A program made the translations under genes and the position numbers. A stretch of DNA of 7,182 nucleotides, taken from NCBI GenBank assembly GCA_015492115.1, contig WGFS01000093.1:1-7182 (forward strand), read 5' to 3'. The notes beneath the pieces are model-generated. The model was not told the DNA's origin. It did not search any database and saw only the letters and a list, made by a program, of their open reading frames with translations. Source of the stretch: Aquificaceae bacterium. GTDB lineage: Bacteria > Aquificota > Aquificia > Aquificales > Aquificaceae. Of the stretch, positions 6,758-7,182 are shown piece after piece (the first letter of the stretch is position 1; each line of letters starts with the position of its first letter).

Positions 6758-7182
6758 GCTTTATACCGTACGCCTTCACCTTTCTGTAAAGGTTTGATAG
6801 ATCTATGCCTATCCTTGAGGCAACCTCTTTCATATCGTAGTTGTACTCCTTGAGCTTCTCTTCAATGAAGGTTTTCTCAAACTCCCTCTTTGCCTCCTTA
6901 AAGCTCTCCATCCTGAATATGTGACTGTAATCTCTCGCGCTCTTGGCAAACCCAGCCCCTATGTGTTCAGGCTTTATGACATCCCTATCACAGAGTATAA
7001 CTATTCTCTCCATTAAATTTCTCAACTCCCTGACGTTACCCTTCCACCTGTGGTTGAGTAACACCTCCTTAGCCTCGTCCGAGAGGGATTTACACTCCTT
7101 CTTGTACTCGTTTGCGAACTTCTTCAAAAAGTGCTCCGCGAGGAGGATTATGTCTTCTCCCCTCTCCCTCAGAGGGGGAAGC
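6732..7182 (-). CDS. Sigma-54-dependent transcriptional regulator, C-terminal part (5' end outside the window)
   Basis: This is the end of an NtrC-type activator, which remodels sigma-54 RNA polymerase with an AAA+ ATPase and binds distant enhancer sites. The visible 149 residues begin with LPPLRERGEDIILLAEHFL, the conserved sensor region of the AAA+ domain, in a frame still open at the window edge. The lid motif WKGNVRELRN is at 46-55 of the visible part; the usual proline is replaced by lysine. A basic linker follows, then a Fis-type helix-turn-helix (about 101-141) with EVASRIGIDLSNLYRKVKAYGI. The Walker motifs, the GAFTGA loop and any receiver or sensor domain lie outside the window, so neither its signal nor its targets can be named. 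A TTG at 7125-7127 is internal and not a real start. Confidence 0.95.
   Translation of the reverse strand, partial: LPPLRERGEDIILLAEHFLKKFANEYKKECKSLSDEAKEVLLNHRWKGNVRELRNLMERIVILCDRDVIKPEHIGAGFAKSARDYSHIFRMESFKEAKREFEKTFIEEKLKEYNYDMKEVASRIGIDLSNLYRKVKAYGIKLRNLQGSL
6739..6753. repeat. Perfect inverted repeat inside the convergent gene overlap
   Basis: GAACCT and AGGTTC flank a three-base TGC loop, wholly inside the 26 bp shared by the ends of rsmE and the sigma-54 regulator. It can form a six-base-pair hairpin in RNA from either strand. No U tract follows on either side. It could mark transcript ends in both directions or be a chance result of the double coding constraint. Confidence 0.5.

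Noticed and set aside
6778..6793. ACCTTT / AAAGGT hairpin just after rsmE as its terminator
   Set aside because: The six-base stem is mostly A-T, has only three T residues after it, and encodes part of the conserved Fis-type helix-turn-helix on the other strand, so chance is likely.
7125..7127. TTG as the start codon of the right-edge regulator
   Set aside because: The frame is open upstream to the window edge and encodes the conserved LPPLRERGEDI block of the AAA+ domain, so the real start lies outside.
1..7182. CRISPR array, insertion sequence, tRNA/rRNA gene, toxin-antitoxin or defence cassette
   Set aside because: No spaced direct repeats, transposase motifs, cloverleaf-like segments or small paired genes were seen; nearly all bases are accounted for by seven housekeeping-type genes.

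Overview
The window looks like a piece of an ordinary bacterial chromosome, most likely from a thermophile of the Aquificota (Aquifex/Hydrogenobacter type). That assignment is an impression from the proteins (rich in Glu, Lys and Arg, with compact genes), from frequent AGG and ATA codons and from very tight packing. It was not tested by any search. All seven coding regions, two of them cut by the window edges, leave only one intergenic gap of any size (5623-5752, 130 bp).

Layout. Four genes run leftward from about 5622: ileS (isoleucyl-tRNA synthetase), then a DHH/DHHA1 phosphoesterase of the NrnA type, then nfo (endonuclease IV), then a multi-pass membrane protein that leaves the window at position 1. 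The spacings are 53 bp, a 1-base TGATG overlap and 9 bp, so this is almost certainly one transcription unit. Two genes run rightward from 5753: an HU-type DNA-binding protein and rsmE (16S rRNA m3U1498 methyltransferase). At the right edge the C-terminal part of a sigma-54-dependent regulator runs leftward from outside the window. It collides tail to tail with rsmE, with 26 bp of coding overlap.

The gap at 5623-5752 is a divergent control region. A sigma-70-like promoter can be read on each strand, and both -35 boxes fall on the same self-complementary TTGCAA. Both lead genes have clear Shine-Dalgarno sites. By contrast rsmE, nfo and the membrane gene have none that I can see. The last two are probably translated by coupling to the gene before them. 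rsmE starts five bases after a GC-rich hairpin, which is the most unusual expression signal here.

How the genes work together. The leftward unit combines translation (IleS), turnover of very short RNAs and pAp (NrnA) and base-excision repair (Nfo). The rightward unit combines nucleoid packaging (HU) and rRNA modification (RsmE). These are housekeeping functions. I found no CRISPR array, mobile element, tRNA or rRNA gene, riboswitch or defence cassette, and no sign of a new multi-gene system. The least explained item is the membrane protein at 1-917.
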